From Solirubrobacterales bacterium (lineage in GTDB: Bacteria > Actinomycetota > Thermoleophilia > Solirubrobacterales > 70-9): a stretch of DNA of 64,000 nt. A program made the position numbers and the translations under genes. The stretch lies in NCBI GenBank assembly GCA_025450585.1, contig JANWHD010000018.1:124001-188000 (forward strand). Reading direction: 5' to 3'. Each line of letters opens with the position of its first letter. Position 1 is the first letter of the stretch. Positions 44,903 through 53,186 of the stretch are shown one piece after another. A model generated the notes under the pieces. That model worked only from the letters and a program-made list of their open reading frames with translations, was not told where the DNA came from and made no database searches.

Positions 44903-46372
44903 GTGGACAACGTGGACAGCGACCCGCTGATAATCGTCTCCAACCGGGGCCCGGCCCAGTTTGAGCGCGACGAGCGCGGGGAGCGCACTGTGCGCCGCGG
45001 CGGTGGCGGCCTGGTCACGGCCCTGTCCGGCCTCGTCTCCCACCGCGACGCGCTCTGGATCGCCTCGGCGATGACCGACGAGGACGTCGCCGTCTCCGAG
45101 GAACGCGGCGGCCCGGTCGAGCTCTCGATCGACGGCATCGATTACCGCGTGCTGCTGGTCGGGAGCGAGGCCGAGGCCTATGACCGTTTCTACAACGTCA
45201 TCGCCAACCCGATCCTCTGGTTCATCCAGCATTACCTCTGGGACCTCTCCAACGCGCCGGACGTCCGCCAGGAGGAGCTCGACGCCTGGGACTTCGGCTA
45301 CCAGGCGGTCAACCAGGACATCGCAACCGCCGTGCTGGGCCAGATCGAGGGCCGCGAGCGGCCACTGGTGATGCTGCACGACTACCACCTGTACACGGCC
45401 CCCGCGATGATCCGCGCCGAGCGCCCGGACGCCTTCCTCCACCACTTCGTCCACATCCCCTGGTCCCAGCCCGACAGCTGGCGCATCCTGCCGGGGCGGA
45501 TCCGCGAGGCGCTCTTCCGCGGCATGCTCGCCAACGACATCATCGGCTTCCACACCGGCCACTACTGCATCAACTTCCTGCGCTGTTGCGACGAACTGCT
45601 CGAGGCCGATGTCGACTACGACCTCGGGCTCATCCGCCACGCGGGCGGCCAGACCGCCGCCCGCGCCTACCCGCTGTCGATCGACGCCGAGCGGCTGCGC
45701 CGAGTCGCCGAGTCGCCGGAGGTCGCTGTCGCCGAGCGCGAGGTGCTGGAGCGTCGCCGCAAGCACCTGATCATCCGCGTCGACCGCGCCGACCTCTCCA
45801 AGAACGTGCTGCGCGGCTTCACTGCCTTCGACACCTTCCTCACCCAGCACCCCGAGTTCCGCGAACAGGTGACCTTCATCGCCCATCTGCAGCCTTCGCG
45901 CCAGGACGTCCCCGAGTACGCCGAGTACCTGGAGCGGATCGAGGCCCTGGTCGCGGTCGTCAACCATCGCCACGGCACCACCGACTGGATGCCGATCGAC
46001 TTGAAGATCTACGAGAACTTCCACGACGCCGTAGCCCGTTACAAGCACTTCGACCTGCTGATGGTCAACTCGCTCTTCGACGGGATGAACCTGGTCGCCA
46101 AGGAGGCGCCGGCCGTCAACACCCGCGACGGCGTGCTGATGCTCTCCGAGAACACCGGCTCCCACGAGGAGCTGGCCGACTGCGTGCTCTCGGTCAACCC
46201 CTTCGACATCCAGGAGCAGGCCGACGCGATCTACCGGGCGCTGACAATGGACCCGGAGGAGCGCCGCGTCCGAGCACAACACCTCAAGGAGCTCGTCTTC
46301 GCTCGTAACCCGGGCGACTGGGTAGACGAGCAACTGGCCGACATTGCGGAGTTGCGCGAACCCGTGCGGTAG
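44903..46372 (+). CDS. GT20 trehalose-6-phosphate synthase-like glycosyltransferase
   Basis: A 489-residue GT20 enzyme. The N-terminus has IIVSNRGPAQF and GGGLVTALSGL; HDYHLYTAPAMIR and HIPWSQPDSWRILP match the sugar-phosphate side of OtsA. The phosphate-binding region is RADLSKNVLRGF where OtsA has RLDYSKG, so the Gly after Lys is Asn. DGMNLVAKEAPAVN and LSENTGSHEEL match the nucleotide-sugar site. It most likely transfers glucose to glucose-6-phosphate, but the changed loop marks a divergent subclass. GTG 44903 is the start. No OtsB phosphatase is nearby. Confidence 0.85.
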   Translation: MDNVDSDPLIIVSNRGPAQFERDERGERTVRRGGGGLVTALSGLVSHRDALWIASAMTDEDVAVSEERGGPVELSIDGIDYRVLLVGSEAEAYDRFYNVIANPILWFIQHYLWDLSNAPDVRQEELDAWDFGYQAVNQDIATAVLGQIEGRERPLVMLHDYHLYTAPAMIRAERPDAFLHHFVHIPWSQPDSWRILPGRIREALFRGMLANDIIGFHTGHYCINFLRCCDELLEADVDYDLGLIRHAGGQTAARAYPLSIDAERLRRVAESPEVAVAEREVLERRRKHLIIRVDRADLSKNVLRGFTAFDTFLTQHPEFREQVTFIAHLQPSRQDVPEYAEYLERIEALVAVVNHRHGTTDWMPIDLKIYENFHDAVARYKHFDLLMVNSLFDGMNLVAKEAPAVNTRDGVLMLSENTGSHEELADCVLSVNPFDIQEQADAIYRALTMDPEERRVRAQHLKELVFARNPGDWVDEQLADIAELREPVR

Positions 46373-46389
46373 GGGAGCCAGGCTCCCCT
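46371..46389 (+). terminator. Short hairpin at the GT20 stop codon
   Basis: AGGGGAGCC and GGCTCCCCT pair around a single A, effectively a 6-bp stem with a 7-nt loop. It overlaps the stop codon. No T-run follows, so terminator function is uncertain. Bases 46390-46514 show no gene I can support. Confidence 0.35.
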
Positions 46390-46514
46390 CAACACGTCAC
46401 CGAATGACGCCCAGTCTGCGAAGCCGGCGCCAGGGTCCACAAGCTTTAAAAGAGCTTGGGTGGCCGAGACGCCGCTTCGAGTACTTGGGCTCTCAAACCT
46501 TGTGTGCTTTCGAA

Positions 46515-46590
46515 GGGATGGTGGGCGCCCCTCCCAAAACACTCAAGCGCGGCTCCTGCCGCGCGTTTTGGGAGGGGCGCCCACCATCCC
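46515..46590. repeat. Family A palindromic element, copy 2
   Basis: Perfect 26-nt arms (46515-46540 and 46565-46590) enclose a 24-nt loop (46541-46564) identical to that at 8155-8178. The arm sequence differs from copy 1 at 11 of 26 positions, and each change is matched in the opposite arm. It lies between two convergent genes. Confidence 0.9.
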
Positions 46591-46605
46591 CACCCCGACC
46601 GTCTC

Positions 46606-47844
46606 CTAGGTGTCCAGCTCCGACAGCAACTGCATCCAGTCGCGCAGCAAACGCGGCGAGAGAAACTCCTGCCGGGCGTGTTCCTTGCCGGCTCGGCCGA
46701 GGCGCTTGCCCAGCTCCGGGTCGGCGAGGATCTCCAGGCAGCGCTGCGCGCACTCCTCGGCGGAGTCGACGAGGAAGCCGCTCTCGCCGTTCTCGATCTG
46801 CAGTGGGATGCCACCGACGTTGCCGGCGACGGTCGGGCGCCCCTTCCAGAGCGCCTCGGTCACGGTCAGGCCGAAGCCCTCGCGGATCGACTTCTGCAGG
46901 CAGACGTCGGACTGCGACTGGAAGGCGTTGACCTCGATCGCACCGACGTTGTTGAGGTTGTTGAGGATCTTGATGTCGTCGTCGCCATCGGCGTACTCGA
47001 AGGTGTGCTGGAAGAACTCCCAGCCCTCGGGGTCGTCGGTCGCCATCGAGCCGACCAAAGCGAGCTGCACCTCTGGCATCTGCTCGTGGACGATGCGGTA
47101 GGCGTCGATCACGCCCATCGGATCCTTCCAGGGGTCGAAGCGGGAGACCTGGGTCAGCAGCGGCCGGTCCACGTCGATCCCGAACTGGCGGCAGACGAAG
47201 GCGGCGTCGTCGGGAGAGAAGGCCATGTTCTTCGGCGAGAGCGGGTCGATCGCCGGCGGGATGATCTTCACCCCGTTGTGACCGTCGACGCCCTGCGGCA
47301 CATAGGCGGGCAGGTGCCAGACCGTCGCGTCGTATTCCTCGATCATCGGCAGCAGGCGGGCTATCGGCTCTGGGTTGGGCTCGGAGAGGTCGATGTGGCA
47401 GCGCCAGATCCAGTTGCGGCCCTTCTCCTTGGCACCGCGGCGCAGGCCGATCGGCTGCGGGTCGTGGACGATCACGGTGTCCCACTCGCCCTGCAGGCCC
47501 TCGGCGTTGATCGCGTTGATCTCGTCGAACAGCGCCCATTCCTCGTCGCTCAGCGTCTCCTCGGCGCCCTGCAGCGAGTTATGGAGGAGCTTGGTCGCGT
47601 TGTAGAACTCCTCTTTGCCGAAGATCACGTGCCAGTGGGCGTCGATGCCGACGTCCCTCATCAGCGGCACGATCGTGTAGAGGATCTCCGAGACGCCGCC
47701 GCCGAAGGCAGTGGCGCTGACGTGCAGGACGCGGTGGCCCTTCATCGGCTCGGCCAGCTCGCGGATGCGCTCGATTGTCTCCTTGCCGGCGATGTGGGTG
47801 TAGTCGGCGAGGGACTTGTGGCCGAGGGAGACTTCCTGAAGCAT
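46606..47844 (-). CDS. TreT-like trehalose synthase (GT4)
   Basis: A 412-residue GT4 glycosyltransferase. VLHVSATAFGGGVSEILYTI is the N-terminal sugar-binding loop of TreT-type trehalose glycosyltransferring synthases; HDPQPIGLRR, CHIDLSEPN, QVSRFDPWKDPMGVIDAY and the C-terminal REGFGLTVTEALWKGRPTVAG (nucleotide-sugar binding Glu residues) follow. TreT joins NDP-glucose and glucose into trehalose in one step. It converges on the GT20 gene with the family A palindrome between, so two trehalose-type routes lie side by side. Confidence 0.87.
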   Translation of the reverse strand: MLQEVSLGHKSLADYTHIAGKETIERIRELAEPMKGHRVLHVSATAFGGGVSEILYTIVPLMRDVGIDAHWHVIFGKEEFYNATKLLHNSLQGAEETLSDEEWALFDEINAINAEGLQGEWDTVIVHDPQPIGLRRGAKEKGRNWIWRCHIDLSEPNPEPIARLLPMIEEYDATVWHLPAYVPQGVDGHNGVKIIPPAIDPLSPKNMAFSPDDAAFVCRQFGIDVDRPLLTQVSRFDPWKDPMGVIDAYRIVHEQMPEVQLALVGSMATDDPEGWEFFQHTFEYADGDDDIKILNNLNNVGAIEVNAFQSQSDVCLQKSIREGFGLTVTEALWKGRPTVAGNVGGIPLQIENGESGFLVDSAEECAQRCLEILADPELGKRLGRAGKEHARQEFLSPRLLRDWMQLLSELDT

Positions 47845-47882
47845 CCGGAAGTTCTACAGCAGCAGGGCGGCGGTGGGGCGCT

Positions 47883-49013
47883 TCAGCTGGACGGGCGTTT
47901 GCCGAGGGTGACCTCAACGGCTTCCCGCTCGCCGTCATGGAGGACGAGGAGGGTGACTTTCTCGCCGGGCTCGTAACCGGAGACGAGGCGCGCGAGGTCT
48001 TCAGGGCCGATGACCGGGTGGCCCTCTATCGAGAGGATCACGTCGCCACCCGTCCTGTAGGCACCCGCCTGAAAGCGGACCCGGCCCTCGCCCCCCTCCA
48101 GGCCCGCTTCGTCCGCGGGCGCCCCTGAAACGACTTCGTCGAGCAGCCCTCCGTGGTCGGTGTCGAGGCCCAGCTTGCGCGCCAGCTGCGGGTAGAGCGC
48201 CTGGCTGGAGACGCCGATGTAGGCGTACTCGGCCTCGCCGTCCTCTTCGAGCTGGGCGATCGAGCGCTTGACGGCGGAGATCGGCACGGCGAATCCGACC
48301 CCGTCGTTGGCGCCGGATTCGGTCTCGATCTGCTGGTTGATGCCGATCACCCGGGCCCCGGCGTCGAGCAGCGGGCCGCCCGAGTTGCCGGGGTTGATCG
48401 AGGCGTCGGTCTGGATTGCCCCCTCGATCTGGAACTTGGTCAGAGATTCGACCGAGCGGTCGGTTGCCGAGACGACCCCGACCGAGAGCGACTGCTGCTC
48501 GCCGAAGGGGCTGCCGATGGCCGCCACCGGCTGCCCGACGACGAGGCTCGAGTCGTCGCCGAGCTCCAGCGGGTGCAGGTCGAAGCCGTCGGGCTCGACC
48601 GCCAGCAGGGCGACGTCGGCGAAGGGGTCGAAGCCGACGATCTCGGCCGCCACCACGTTGCGATCCGGGAACTCGACGTAGACGGCCTGGGCCGGCTTGC
48701 GGTCGCCGCTGGATTCGTCGGTGACGACGTGGGCGTTGGTGACGACTCGCCCATCGTCGTCGAGGACGAAGCCCGAGCCCTCTGCCGCTCCCCCTCCGTC
48801 GCCGAAGACCGAGCGGATCGTGATCACCCCGGGGGACGCCTCGCGGAAGACCTCGGCGGCGTCGAAGCCCCGGCTCGCCGTCTGCACGACCACCTGGCGA
48901 GTCGTGACCGTGTCCTGCCGACCGACCCCGCCGCCGTCCCCGTTCGAGCCGCCGCACCCGGCCAGCAGCAGCGCCAGCGCGAGCGGCGCCGCGAACCTGG
49001 AGCCGTTGCTCAC
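47883..49013 (-). CDS. HtrA/DegP-like serine protease, lipoprotein
   Basis: A 376-residue protein with a lipobox (LALALLLAGC), a Gly/Asp linker, a trypsin-like domain with the catalytic triad (VVTNAHVV His, FADVALLAV Asp, GNSGGPLLD Ser) and a C-terminal PDZ domain (about residues 275-370, VILSIEGHPVIGPEDLARLV). It would degrade or refold damaged envelope proteins. GTG 49013 overlaps the histidine kinase stop by 4 nt, so protease, kinase and regulator form one operon: the usual arrangement of an envelope-stress response. Most HtrA proteins are membrane-helix anchored; a lipid anchor is less common. Confidence 0.92.
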   Translation of the reverse strand: MSNGSRFAAPLALALLLAGCGGSNGDGGGVGRQDTVTTRQVVVQTASRGFDAAEVFREASPGVITIRSVFGDGGGAAEGSGFVLDDDGRVVTNAHVVTDESSGDRKPAQAVYVEFPDRNVVAAEIVGFDPFADVALLAVEPDGFDLHPLELGDDSSLVVGQPVAAIGSPFGEQQSLSVGVVSATDRSVESLTKFQIEGAIQTDASINPGNSGGPLLDAGARVIGINQQIETESGANDGVGFAVPISAVKRSIAQLEEDGEAEYAYIGVSSQALYPQLARKLGLDTDHGGLLDEVVSGAPADEAGLEGGEGRVRFQAGAYRTGGDVILSIEGHPVIGPEDLARLVSGYEPGEKVTLLVLHDGEREAVEVTLGKRPSS

Positions 49014-50080
49014 GCCGCTGCCCTGGTGGTGACGCTCGGAGTGGGTGCGACCGCCGTGGTTCGCGAGTGAGGCAGGTCGAGCGTGAAGGCGGTGAAGCGC
49101 TTGCTGGAGGCGATCCCGACGCGTCCCTGCATCCGCTGCGCCAGCTCGCGGGCGATTGCCAGGCCCAGGCCCGATCCGCCGGCCGAATCCGCGGTGTAGA
49201 AGCGCTCGAAAATCCGGCTCTGGACACTGCGCGGGATGCCCGGACCGTCGTCGGAGACGGTCAGCTCGGCGCGGCGGTTGGCGGAGTAGGTGGTCACTGT
49301 CACCTTGGTGCCCTCGGGCGTGTGGGTGAGGGCGTTGTCGAGGAGGATACGGATCACCTGCCGCACCCGGTCGGGGTCGCCGCTGGCGATAACCGGGATG
49401 GCGGGGGTGCGCAGCTCCAGGCGCGACCCATGGCGGTCCGCGCGCGGCCCGATCTCGCGCGCCACTTCGCGGGCGATCGTGCTGAGGTCCACGTCGCTGC
49501 TCTTGATCGCGACGGCGCCGGCGTCGAGCTGGGAGAGGTCGAGCAGATCGGCGGTCAGCTTGGTCAACCGCTCGATCTGCTGGCGCATCGTCCGCACGAA
49601 CTCGGCTTGCTCCTCGGGACTCGGGTCCTCTTCCTCGAGCAGCTCGACGAAGCCGCCGAGGCTGAAGATCGGGGTGCGCAGCTCGTGCGAGGCGTTGGCG
49701 ATGAACTGCTTGCGAGCGCTGTCGAGCTCGGCGAGCCGGCGCTGCATCTCGTTGAAGGTGCGGGCGAGCTGGCCGAGCTGCCCGGCCGAGGAGATCGGGA
49801 TCGGCGTCTCGAAGTTGCCGTCGGCGACCTTGCGCGCGGCGTCCTGGAGGTTGCGGATGTTGTTTGAGGCCACGCGGGCGAAATAGATCCCGGCTCCGAG
49901 CGTGGCGAAGACCGCGATCAGGCCCCCGATCAGGATCTGGGCTTTGACGTCGCCCAGGCCGCTGGCTGCGCCGCCGATGGCAACGGTGTAGGCGTAGACG
50001 ACCAGGACAGTGCCCACCGCGATCGCCACCGCGGTCACTGTGATCCGGTTGCCGAGGCTGGACGGCCTGAACCGCGGCAT
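49010..50080 (-). CDS. Sensor histidine kinase
   Basis: A 356-residue kinase with two membrane helices (VTAVAIAVGTVLVVYAY and ILIGGLIAVFATLGAGIYF) enclosing only a short outside loop, a HAMP domain (ASNNIRNLQDAARKVADGNF), the H-box FIANASHELRTPIFSLGGF, N-box VIRILLDNALTHTPEG, and G-boxes SDDGPGIP and GGSGLGLAIA. The lack of a large sensor domain suggests sensing in or near the membrane. It partners the response regulator 8 bp upstream. Confidence 0.95.
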   Translation of the reverse strand: MPRFRPSSLGNRITVTAVAIAVGTVLVVYAYTVAIGGAASGLGDVKAQILIGGLIAVFATLGAGIYFARVASNNIRNLQDAARKVADGNFETPIPISSAGQLGQLARTFNEMQRRLAELDSARKQFIANASHELRTPIFSLGGFVELLEEEDPSPEEQAEFVRTMRQQIERLTKLTADLLDLSQLDAGAVAIKSSDVDLSTIAREVAREIGPRADRHGSRLELRTPAIPVIASGDPDRVRQVIRILLDNALTHTPEGTKVTVTTYSANRRAELTVSDDGPGIPRSVQSRIFERFYTADSAGGSGLGLAIARELAQRMQGRVGIASSKRFTAFTLDLPHSRTTAVAPTPSVTTRAAA

Positions 50081-50088
50081 GTGGCGGC

Positions 50089-50784
50089 CTACTCCTTGAA
50101 CCGGTAGCCGACGCCGCGCACCGTGAAGAGGAACTCGGGCTCCTTGGGGTCACTCTCGAGCTTCTCGCGCAGGTGGCGGATATGGACGTCGACCGTACGC
50201 GGGTCGCGATACTCGGAGTCGCCCCAGACGTGCTCCAGCAGCGTCTCGCGGCTGAGCACCCGGCCGGGCGAGCGAGCCAGCGCGCCGAGGATCTCGAACT
50301 CGACGTAGGTGACGCGGACCTCTTCCTCGCGCAGGGTGACCATGCGTCTCCCGAAGTCGATCTTCAGCTCGCCGTGGTCGATCTCCTCCTCGTCGGGCGG
50401 CTTGCCCGCCATTCGCGAGCGGCGCAGCGCGGCCTTGACCCGGCTGCGGAACTCGCGCATCGAGAACGGCTTGGTGATGTAGTCGTCGGCGCCAACCTCA
50501 AGGCCGGCGACCTTGTCGGTCTCGCTTCCCTTCGCGGTCAGCATGATGATCGGAACCTGGCTGCGGGAGCGCAGTTCGCGGCAGACTTCGACGCCGTCGA
50601 GCTTGGGCAGCATCAGGTCGAGGATGACGAGGTCGAAGCGCCCCTCCTCGAAGCGCTGGAGGGCTTCGCGGCCATCCTGGGCGGAGGTGACGTGGTAGCC
50701 GTCCTTGCGCAGGGGGTAGCTGAGCAGGGTCTGGATTGACTGCTCGTCGTCGACGAGGAGGATGCGCGTCGATCCGTTGGGCAT
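50089..50784 (-). CDS. OmpR/PhoB-family response regulator
   Basis: A 231-residue regulator: receiver with acidic pair DDE, phospho-Asp in LVILDLMLPKLDG, Thr in MLTAKG and Lys in ITKPF; then a winged-helix DNA-binding domain (VTYVEFEILGALARSPGRVL; TVDVHIRHLREKLE; FTVRGVGYRF). ATG 50784 is taken as start. It heads the operon with the kinase and HtrA protease and probably controls it. Confidence 0.96.
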   Translation of the reverse strand: MPNGSTRILLVDDEQSIQTLLSYPLRKDGYHVTSAQDGREALQRFEEGRFDLVILDLMLPKLDGVEVCRELRSRSQVPIIMLTAKGSETDKVAGLEVGADDYITKPFSMREFRSRVKAALRRSRMAGKPPDEEEIDHGELKIDFGRRMVTLREEEVRVTYVEFEILGALARSPGRVLSRETLLEHVWGDSEYRDPRTVDVHIRHLREKLESDPKEPEFLFTVRGVGYRFKE

Positions 50785-50860
50785 GGACAAAGCGTATCTC
50801 TGACCGAATTGGACAGATGTGCGAGTACCAAGTACTAAGGTTGTCGGGTAGAAAGTCGAT

Positions 50861-51049
50861 ATGAAGCGCAGGATGCAACCCCGACAGCTGAAGAGCCTGG
50901 TCGAGACTGGCCACTACAAGCCCGAGCCGGCCCTGATCGCCGATGCGATGCTGCAGCGCCGCGGTGTGCGGGAGCTGCTTACCAGCGAGAGCTTCATGCG
51001 AGCTGGTCGAATCCCCCCGGCTCCACAAGCCGGCCGCCGGGCAGCCTGA
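50861..51049 (+). CDS. Small FlgM-like anti-sigma-factor-type protein
   Basis: A 62-residue protein: QLKSLVETGHYKPEPALIADAMLQRRGVRELL resembles the C-terminal helix pair of FlgM-type anti-sigma-28 factors (a G.Y.PD...VA.AML pattern). ATG 50861 follows the promoter region shared with the response regulator. Its last 56 bases overlap the 3' end of thiL on the other strand, which is unusual and lowers confidence. No flagellar genes are in the window. Confidence 0.55.
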   Translation: MKRRMQPRQLKSLVETGHYKPEPALIADAMLQRRGVRELLTSESFMRAGRIPPAPQAGRRAA

Positions 51050-51938
51050 TCTCGACCCCGGATCCGGCGACCGCCTCGCCGATCTTCGTTAGCGCGATTC
51101 CTTCCGCGACGCGAACCGCTTCGGTTGCCGCCTCGAGCTGCTCGGGCGGAAGGCTTGCCAGCAGCTCGTAGTCCTCGCCGCCGCCGAGCAGCTCCCACGG
51201 GTCTCGTCCCGCGGCCGCCATCGACTCTTTGCTCCCCGGCGCGAACGGGATCGCCCCGGCGTCGATTCGGAGAGCGACGCCGCTGCTCTCGGCGAGGTGC
51301 CGGGCGTCGCCACCGAGCCCGTCGCTGAGGTCGATCATCGCCGTTGCGCCCGCGAGCGCGAGCGCGCGTCCGGCGCCGAGGCGCGGTTGGGGTTCGAGCT
51401 GACGCGCGCGCAGCTCGGCTGGGGCGTCCGGCAGGAGGCCGGCAGCCGCAGCTCCGATCTCGTCGGTGATGACGAGTGCGTCGCCAACCCGCGCGCCTGC
51501 GCGGTGTATGAGGGCCTCCGCGTCGGGTGCGTGGCCGACCACCGTGATCGCCAGGAAGAGCTGGGCCGCCCGGGTCAGGTCGCCGCCGGCGAGGTCGGTA
51601 TCGGTCACCGAGGCGAGGGCAAGCATGCCGTCGAGCAACTCGAGGCACTCGTCCTCACCGTAATCGGCGGGCACGCCGAGGACCACATAGGCCTCGCCCG
51701 GCTCCGCGCCCATCGCCGCCAGGTCCGAGAGCGCCGTGGCCAGCGCCTTGTGGCCGATCTGGGCCGGAGTGGCGTCCTCGCGCCGGAAGTGGACGCCGTC
51801 GACGAGGGCGTCGACCGAGGTCGCCGTGGCGCCCCCTGGCACGGTCACCGCCGCGTCGTCGCCGCTGCCAAGATGGATGCGCGGGCCGGCGGCGGGCAGT
51901 CGCTCTCGTATGCGCGCCAGCAGCTCAAACTCACCCAT
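50994..51938 (-). CDS. thiL: Thiamine-monophosphate kinase
   Basis: A 314-residue enzyme phosphorylating thiamine monophosphate to the diphosphate cofactor. GSGDDAAV, TSVDALVDGVHF, HKALATALSDLAAMGAEP, TDLAGGDLTRA, MIDLSDGLGGD and LGGGEDYELL are family signatures for ATP, metal and substrate binding. MGEFELLARIRERL at 51938 is the start. It diverges from the flippase-like gene and converges with an overlap on the small FlgM-like gene. Confidence 0.95.
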   Translation of the reverse strand: MGEFELLARIRERLPAAGPRIHLGSGDDAAVTVPGGATATSVDALVDGVHFRREDATPAQIGHKALATALSDLAAMGAEPGEAYVVLGVPADYGEDECLELLDGMLALASVTDTDLAGGDLTRAAQLFLAITVVGHAPDAEALIHRAGARVGDALVITDEIGAAAAGLLPDAPAELRARQLEPQPRLGAGRALALAGATAMIDLSDGLGGDARHLAESSGVALRIDAGAIPFAPGSKESMAAAGRDPWELLGGGEDYELLASLPPEQLEAATEAVRVAEGIALTKIGEAVAGSGVEIRLPGGRLVEPGGFDQLA

Positions 51939-51969
51939 TCGGTGACTATCCCATCTAAGGTGCGGCGCG

Positions 51970-53061
51970 GTGGGCGAGCGTAGGCAGCCATTTCTGCATC
52001 GTGTCGGCGAGGCCGGGGCAAAAATCGGATCGAAGCCGCCGCGCAGCAAGCGGGTCCGCCTGGCGATTCAACTCGCGATCGCGATCCTCGTCTTCGGCTT
52101 CCTCGTCCTCACCGTCGTCGACCAGTGGGCCGAGATCAAGGACAAGGGCGTCCACTTCCACATCGTCTGGCTGATCCCGGCATTCGTCATCCTGCCGATC
52201 TTCTACGCGCTCAACGCCGTCGGCTGGGACCTGATCCTGCGCTTCCTCGGCTACCGGCTCGGGGCGGGACGGGCGCAGGTCGCCTGGGGCCAGCCGCTGC
52301 TGGCGCGCTACGTGCCGGGCAGCGTCCTCTACGTCCTCGGTCGTGTGCTGCTCTCCGAGCGGGCGGGCGTGCCGCGGCGGCTGACGGTTGCCAGCATCGT
52401 CTACGAACAGGCGCTGCAGGCGACCTCGGCGATCATCGTCGCCTCCTACTTCCTGATCGGCCATCCCGACCTCGAAGGCCAGCCGCTGCGCTGGGCGGTA
52501 CTGCTGCTCATCCCGCTGCTGATCGCGCTGCTCCACCCGCGCGTCTTTGGCCCGCTCGCCAACCGCGTCCTGCGCGCCTTCGGCCGCGATCGGCTGCCGG
52601 AGGTGATGCCGCTGCGAGGAGTGATCGCCGTCCTCGCCTTCTACACGCTCAACTGGGGCGTGATCGCGGTGGGTCTCTACTGCGTCGCCCGTTCGGTCAG
52701 CAACATCTCGGCCAGCGACATCCTCGTCGTCGGCTCGGCGCAGGCGTTCGGCTACCTGGCGGCGCTGGCGACCGTCGTCGCCCCGGCCGGGCTGGGCGTC
52801 CGCGACGCGGCCTTTGCCTGGGCGGTGAAGGTGGCGACGCCGGGCAGCAGCTTCGCGGTCGCCTCGCTGATCGCGATCGTCGTGCGGGGGGTGCTGACGG
52901 TCGTGGAGGTGCTCTATGTCGCGGTGGTGACGGCGTTGGGGAGGCGTGAGGGTTGGTCGATTCATACGGGCGTGATCCATGCGAGCCCGGAGGAGGAAGA
53001 GGCGGTTGAGGGGGAGGCCGAGGGGGCGGCCCTCGCCCCGACAAGCCGTCCCCCTAATTAG
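51970..53061 (+). CDS. LPG-synthase-TM/flippase-like membrane protein
   Basis: A 363-residue protein with about eight membrane helices, similar to the UPF0104/lysylphosphatidylglycerol-synthase membrane domain: ALNAVGWDLILRFLGY, LLARYVPGSVLYVLGR, SIVYEQALQATSAIIV and VVAPAGLGVRDAAFAW are its usual conserved segments. Members move lipids or act beside glycosyltransferases. GTG 51970. The last codons and the stop lie inside a family B palindrome, so the acidic tail (EEEEAVEGEAEGAALAPTSR) may be newly formed. The neighbouring GT87-like gene fits lipid-linked glycan work. Confidence 0.82.
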   Translation: MGERRQPFLHRVGEAGAKIGSKPPRSKRVRLAIQLAIAILVFGFLVLTVVDQWAEIKDKGVHFHIVWLIPAFVILPIFYALNAVGWDLILRFLGYRLGAGRAQVAWGQPLLARYVPGSVLYVLGRVLLSERAGVPRRLTVASIVYEQALQATSAIIVASYFLIGHPDLEGQPLRWAVLLLIPLLIALLHPRVFGPLANRVLRAFGRDRLPEVMPLRGVIAVLAFYTLNWGVIAVGLYCVARSVSNISASDILVVGSAQAFGYLAALATVVAPAGLGVRDAAFAWAVKVATPGSSFAVASLIAIVVRGVLTVVEVLYVAVVTALGRREGWSIHTGVIHASPEEEEAVEGEAEGAALAPTSRPPN

Positions 53062-53110
53062 GGGGACGGCTTTGAGTATCCGCCGGTTCGAGGGCCGCCC
53101 CCTCGGCCTC
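53014..53110. repeat. Family B palindromic element, copy 1
   Basis: Outer 22-nt perfect arms (53014-53035 and 53089-53110) enclose a 30-bp perfect inner palindrome (53043-53072) centred on CTAATTAG, followed by TGAGTATCCGCC. The core CTAAT(T/G)AG and TTTGAGTATCCGCC recur at 57643-57729 with different arms. It supplies the stop codon of the upstream gene. Confidence 0.88.
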
Positions 53111-53131
53111 TCAGTCTGCCGCGAATCCCAG

Positions 53132-53180
53132 CTTCCGGTGCGCTTTATCCGGTCATAAACCACATAAAGCGCACCGGAAG
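53132..53180. repeat. 17-bp inverted repeat between convergent genes
   Basis: CTTCCGGTGCGCTTTAT (53132-53148) and its exact complement (53164-53180) flank a 15-nt loop. It lies 6 bp from the 3' end of the GT87-like gene and may act as its terminator, though no T-run follows. Confidence 0.75.
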
Positions 53181-53186
53181 GCTCGG

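Noticed and set aside
46231..46542. Minus-strand frame between the GT20 gene and the family A element
   Set aside because: No recognisable protein features, no ribosome site, and it overlaps the GT20 3' end; treated as non-coding.
47883..50153. A 756-codon frame covering HtrA and antisense-like sequence upstream
   Set aside because: The upstream part is a frame shadow of the histidine kinase; the lipoprotein signal at GTG 49013 marks the true HtrA start.
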